Source of the DNA: Marsupella aquatica
Lineage: Eukaryota; Marchantiophyta
Length of the DNA stretch: 64,000 nucleotides
Direction of reading: 5' to 3'
Assembly: GCA_973895155.1 (NCBI GenBank)
Contig: OZ316894.1
Location: 23,002,001 to 23,066,000 of the forward strand
Under the pieces are notes generated by a model that was given only the letters and a program-made list of their open reading frames with translations, did no database searches and was not told the DNA's origin. The position numbers and the translations under genes are program-made. Position 1 is the stretch's first letter. Each line of letters begins with the position of its first letter. Of this stretch, positions 60,235 through 64,000 are shown piece by piece.

Positions 60235-60640
60235 CCCAATCCATTTCGGACTTATCACCGAGGGTGTCATCTCCTGTGTAGAACTCGAGAATTTGCTCCA
60301 CGATTTCTACGCAGCCTCTGCTTACACCCAGATGAAGCACAGCTAACGCCCGGTCCTTTAGGAGGCTCGAATCGGCTTTCAAGAGCCGCATGACCTTCAT
60401 ACAATTGCCACCCAAATCCTTGAGTTTTGGCGTCAAGTTCGTCCTTCAGCGAGTTACCACCGGTTGGTTGTGCAGCCAGATGAAGCATAGCTGCCCGCCG
60501 GACGTTCAAGAGGCTCTATAGTCCTCTTTCAAGGCCGCATGATCTCGAGGCGACAATTGCCATCCCAGTCCTTGGATTCAGGTGTCCATTTCCTCCTTCA
60601 GAGCCTGACGACCCGCGGGTTCTACAGGATCTGCCTGGAA
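60235..60640 (-). pseudogene. N-terminal ankyrin-family pseudogene, start codon lost
   Basis: Minus strand. The usual MADP start reads QADP here (CAG for ATG, about 60638), and the first module breaks after KEEMDT with a stop. The second module is readable (KVMRLLKADSSLLKDRALAV, then LHLGVSRGCVEIVEQ) and ends at GDKSEMDWDG. Nothing downstream of the first 130 or so codons is present; it abuts the leader of gene 2. It is a truncated tandem duplicate. Confidence 0.85.
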
Positions 60641-61149
60641 TTCTGAAGAAATGGAGTGGAAGTCCCTGGTATGGCGCCAGGAGAGGGGTCGCCCTTTGCA
60701 CCGTTCGGGTCTTGCCGCATAGGAGAGTGGCAGCTGGAGGCAAGTCTACGACAGGCAGAGACGGGGAAATTGCAGCTTGTGAGACTCGTTTGAGAAGCAG
60801 GCTGTCCTACTGTACTGCTGGACCTGGCCAGCCGCAGTTCTAATGTCGTTTTACTGTAGAATGTGTTCCAGTCAGAGACAATCTTGTAATCCTGCGTATT
60901 GCGAGTTCATGTGCATGTTGCAAGTTCATGTACAATCTTGTAGTACTGCATATTGTTAGGCTCGTTCACTGAACTATTTACTTTTTACTGAGGAACTCTA
61001 GCAGACTTTTCAGTTCTCCATTCACTAGAGTGTTAGTCTTCACGGCTCTTTTGTAGGTTACCTTTTGGTCCTTGTTCTGTTGTAGTTAGCACTCGGTAGG
61101 CTTGGGATCTCGCTAGAATTTGATTCCACAGAATCAAAATGCTACCATT
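60641..61149. other. Upstream flank of the array
   Basis: 60770-60815 matches the gene 1 promoter-side text (GAGACTCGTTTGAGAAGCAG). Short duplicated phrases follow (AATCTTGTAATCCTGC / AATCTTGTAGTACTGC and GTTCATGT). No gene. Confidence 0.45.
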
Positions 61150-61510
61150 TTCTAGGAGTGCAAGTAACTGTCGAGAGAATACATTCTCTTCTCTGCACGA
61201 GAGGTCGCCATAATTATATACTCTACAGGTAGCGACTCTTTGACAAAACTCTTCAGAAGGAAGTCTCTACTGCAGTCATAATTGTCGTCAACTCCATTTT
61301 CCAACAAACATTCCTTCCCCAGTTGGCCATGTTGGGAGTGGCTCCCACAGTCGATTATCATGAAGTTTCTGTCAGTAAGCTTCCGTGAATTCCCAATCTG
61401 CAGCTTCCATTCAGTACTTGACGATTCTGACAAACAGACCTGATTGATTTAGATGGAATTAATTCAATTGACAAAATTGACAAAACTGATTCGGATTTGA
61501 TTGTAACGAG
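61150..61510 (-). other. Family X copy 2: unknown protein C-terminus
   Basis: Minus-strand frame 61433-61152 (93 codons) contains TEWKLQIGNS, DCGSHSQHGQLGKECLLE, NYDCSRDFLLKSFVKE and SLPVEYIIMATSRAEK. It is conserved with copy 3 (63991-63692) at the protein level, including conservative changes, which suggests it was coding. It is probably the last exon of a longer gene; its 5' part is not identified. No family recognised. Confidence 0.55.
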
Positions 61511-63409
61511 ATTGACTGGAATCAAAGAATTGCACCTCAATAGAAACTCGTCCGGACGTGTTCGTACAAGTCTATGGACGTTGCAGAAATTTCTATCTAA
61601 ATTCCCGACATTGCTGCTGAATCAAGAATTGTTGAGCTTTCTACTTGAAGGGTTTGGACTTATTGTATTTATCTATCATTACCAACTAAAAAGCAGCCCA
61701 ATCCCTGAGTGGGTAATTTCTTCAAAGTGTAGTTGATAGTAAGGTGTCAACTATTGTATAATCTCTTCCCTATACAGATCCGTAACCCAAAAACCCCGTT
61801 CCTAAAATCAGGAGTTTCTGAAATCCAAAATGTGGATAGCGTTCCTAAAATACACAGTTTCTGAAATCCTGATAGCGTTTGGGACAACGGATTCAAGCAG
61901 CACTAAACCAGGTGTTGCATTCCTTGATAAGAGCACACCCCTTAAAAGTGCACTTGTTTGATAAGTGTACATGATGTATACCACTGTTAAATGTGCCCTT
62001 TGTGACTGCGCAGCCTCGTACTTTGTATCCTTGCCCTAAATTATGTGTCCAAACTCCCTAAGGGCATTTTTACCTCTACACAGAATGGGCATGCAGTAAT
62101 CAGTGGATGCAATTTATTGGATCGTGCATTTACCGATAAGTGCATATTGACGCTTATCAAGGGTAAGGGCTTAGAAAGTTGTCTGGCCCAGTTGGTACCT
62201 CCTAGCTCTTAGGTTTACTACTAGTCCGCAATCCCTAGTGTCTTCGGAGGTCCTTGAGAAGACTTGGGAATCCTGAGGGAGATCACACAACTTGTGTGTG
62301 GGAGACAGAGCTCTTCAAAGGAATATTTTACTGAAAAAGGAAACATCACAAACTATGCTATAGTTGCACAAATCTCTAATTGCAGCTTCGGCGATTCTTC
62401 ACTCGCAACTTCCCAGCCTCTGAAATTGGATCGACACACTCATCAAACAGTCGATGAGAATTTGCGGCAATGTTGACAATAGGGCATACCTACCTACTTA
62501 ACGTAGAAACTCATTTTCAAAGCATGGTGTGAGCTGTATTCGGATTATCCAATTGTGAAATTGCATCTTTCTCACCAAATCTCAATCCTGCCGTCAGTTG
62601 GCAGTAGGGCAGGCACCACATTTTCACCCGATGCAATGTCAGTAACTCAGCAGGTGCAGTACGTAGGTAAGCAATGCAATCTCCCACTCGTTGATGCCCA
62701 CAACAAGAAGTGCAGGACATGAACTCGTCAAGAAAAAGCTAGAATTACTGAACAATATGGCATCTGCTCAAGTCCATCCATCTGCTCAAGTCCATCTGAA
62801 TTTGCCCGACATACCTTTTTCCTCTTCCACATAGTCGAAGGAAAAGTTGACAGTTCCTCCTGAACTGCACCTGATAAGAGAGCATGGCACCATGATGACG
62901 ACCATCCTTTTTGTCTGGCAACTAACAAGGGAGTCCAAATCGCAGCCGTCGCATGCATGTGGAAAAAGTGCACCAGAATTGCACCAAATAAGAGTTGGAC
63001 GAGCTGTCACTTCCACCGATGGTCCGAGAGGAGTAGCACAAGGCTCCAACTTTGGGAGAAAAGGGTGGAGGAATTAGAGCTGCAATAGCTGCTGTTGTGG
63101 CATATGCCATTGATGTCACAACATAAACAGAGGCAGGCCGCGACACGGAGGTTTACTCGACAGGTGCTGCCCAGGTGCTGCCCTTATTAGAACGGGAACT
63201 CTCCACCTCAATTACCATATGACAACCCTGTATGGAGGGTTTCCAAATGTTGCATCTCGAGGTGTCAGTTCGGATTGTGGCAATGAGGAGGATGAGTTTG
63301 TCACACACAATGGAAGTGAGGTGCATTGGGACAAAATTGGGCAATCCTCACTGGTACAAAGTATTCACTGCCTTCCGGGTTGAGTAAACATGAAAATTTG
63401 CGTTGGAAG
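61511..63409. other. No gene recognised
   Basis: Contains short ORFs only. A minus-strand frame at 63146-62922 has a hydrophobic run (VVTSMAYATTAAIAALI) suggestive of a membrane segment of a decayed gene, but no family can be assigned. Confidence 0.35.
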
Positions 63410-64000
63410 TTCTTGCAGATGCTGACCAAACGTTTGTCTCCATAACGCAGATGACTCTTGAAGAGCAAAGTTCTACTCCAGCTTTCTCTTCTCGAATTTG
63501 CCTATGTTATCTGGTGTCTCTACGACCGTCTACCTAGCCTCAGACAAATTCTCAAAAGATATCCTTACTTTCTCCTGACTCGAGACAATCAATTTTCAAT
63601 GTGGAACGACGTAGGGCTCAGTAGACTTGGAAGCTCGCTAGAATTGGATACGATAGGATGAAAACGCTAATAATTCTCTCATAATGCATTTTTAATTCTG
63701 GAGAGAAAACATGCTCTTCTCTGCACGGGAGGTTGCCATAATTATATACTCTACAGGCAGCGACTCTCTCACGAAACCCGACAGTAGGAAGTGCCTGCCG
63801 CAACCATCATTGTCTTCAAATTCCATTTTCCAACAAAACATTATTTGCCCAGTCGGCCATGTTAGCAGGATCCTACTGTCGACCATTGTGAAACTTCCAT
63901 CAGTAAGCGTCCCTAGTGATGAATTCCCAATCTGCAGCTTCCATCCAGTACTTGATGTTTTTGACAAACAGCATAATTGGTTTGAATTCAATGAATTTGA
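63410..64000 (-). other. Family X copy 3, runs off the window
   Basis: Minus-strand frame 63991-63692 (99 codons) matches copy 2: GWKLQIGNS, DGCGRHFLLSGFVRESLPVE and YIIMATSRAEK. Its 3' flank (63410-63690) matches 6275-6540 of copy 1, e.g. AGATGACTCTTGAAGAGCAA. The 5' end lies beyond 64000. Confidence 0.6.

Noticed and set aside
58095-60239. Longer start for ankyrin gene 2 at 60239
   Set aside because: The extra 80 codons match gene 1's leader in a different reading frame, so they behave as 5' UTR. The shared MADPQERT start at 59999 is preferred.
62728-63146. Hydrophobic minus-strand frames suggestive of a small four-helix membrane protein
   Set aside because: Only one hydrophobic run is clear, frames break, and no diagnostic residues are visible.

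Overview
The window is nuclear DNA of a land plant with a large, transposon-rich genome. Evidence: GT-AG introns, CACTA elements with Tnp2 and Transposase_24-type genes, a plant LINE whose ORF1 has a DUF4283-like region and a CCHC knuckle and whose ORF2 ends in a zf-RVT domain, PGG-domain ankyrin genes, a GUX-type GT8 fragment and a SUMO-protease fragment. No bacterial operon, CRISPR, rRNA or ordinary tRNA gene was seen. A seed-free plant is possible but the sequence does not settle the lineage.

Layout. 1-3048: 3' part of a CACTA element with a decayed Transposase_24-type gene and a nested MITE. 3216-4100: intronless pseudogene of proteasome subunit alpha-5. 6275-7051: first half of an unknown repeat, 'family X', carrying a 288-bp MITE with 8-bp target duplications. 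7052-48077: one 41-kb CACTA insertion, with matching termini CACTAGTAGAAA...TTTCTACTAGTG. Removing it plus one 3-bp target copy rejoins family X in register with other copies at 61.4 and 63.9 kb.

Inside the 41-kb element: a full-length LINE (8883-16413, 17-bp perfect target duplication); a minus-strand LTR with a decayed coiled-coil ORF (18.1-22.8 kb); a BRCT protein fragment (23.4-24.5 kb); an F-box-like fragment (24.7-25.2 kb); the broken Tnp2 transposase (25.5-34.8 kb), interrupted by about 5.5 kb of LTR-like and repetitive DNA; a Transposase_24-type gene (35.1-38.3 kb); a C-terminal GUX-like glucuronosyltransferase piece (40.7-41.3 kb); a ULP1-type SUMO protease piece with introns (43.6-46.2 kb); and the 3' end of a second CACTA family (46.4-47.1 kb). 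It therefore looks like a CACTA element that has collected host-gene fragments and later insertions.

48.1-64 kb is a minus-strand tandem array. It holds two apparently intact two-exon ankyrin/PGG membrane-protein genes (49216-52282, about 931 aa; 56744-59999, about 980 aa), a 3'-terminal fragment (about 56230-56515), an N-terminal pseudogene without its start codon (about 60235-60640), and two more family X copies. Between the two genes lie a tRNA-derived SINE-like sequence and a LINE 3' remnant. These ankyrin genes are the only loci here that look like functional host genes. Nearly everything else is transposon sequence or decayed gene copies.
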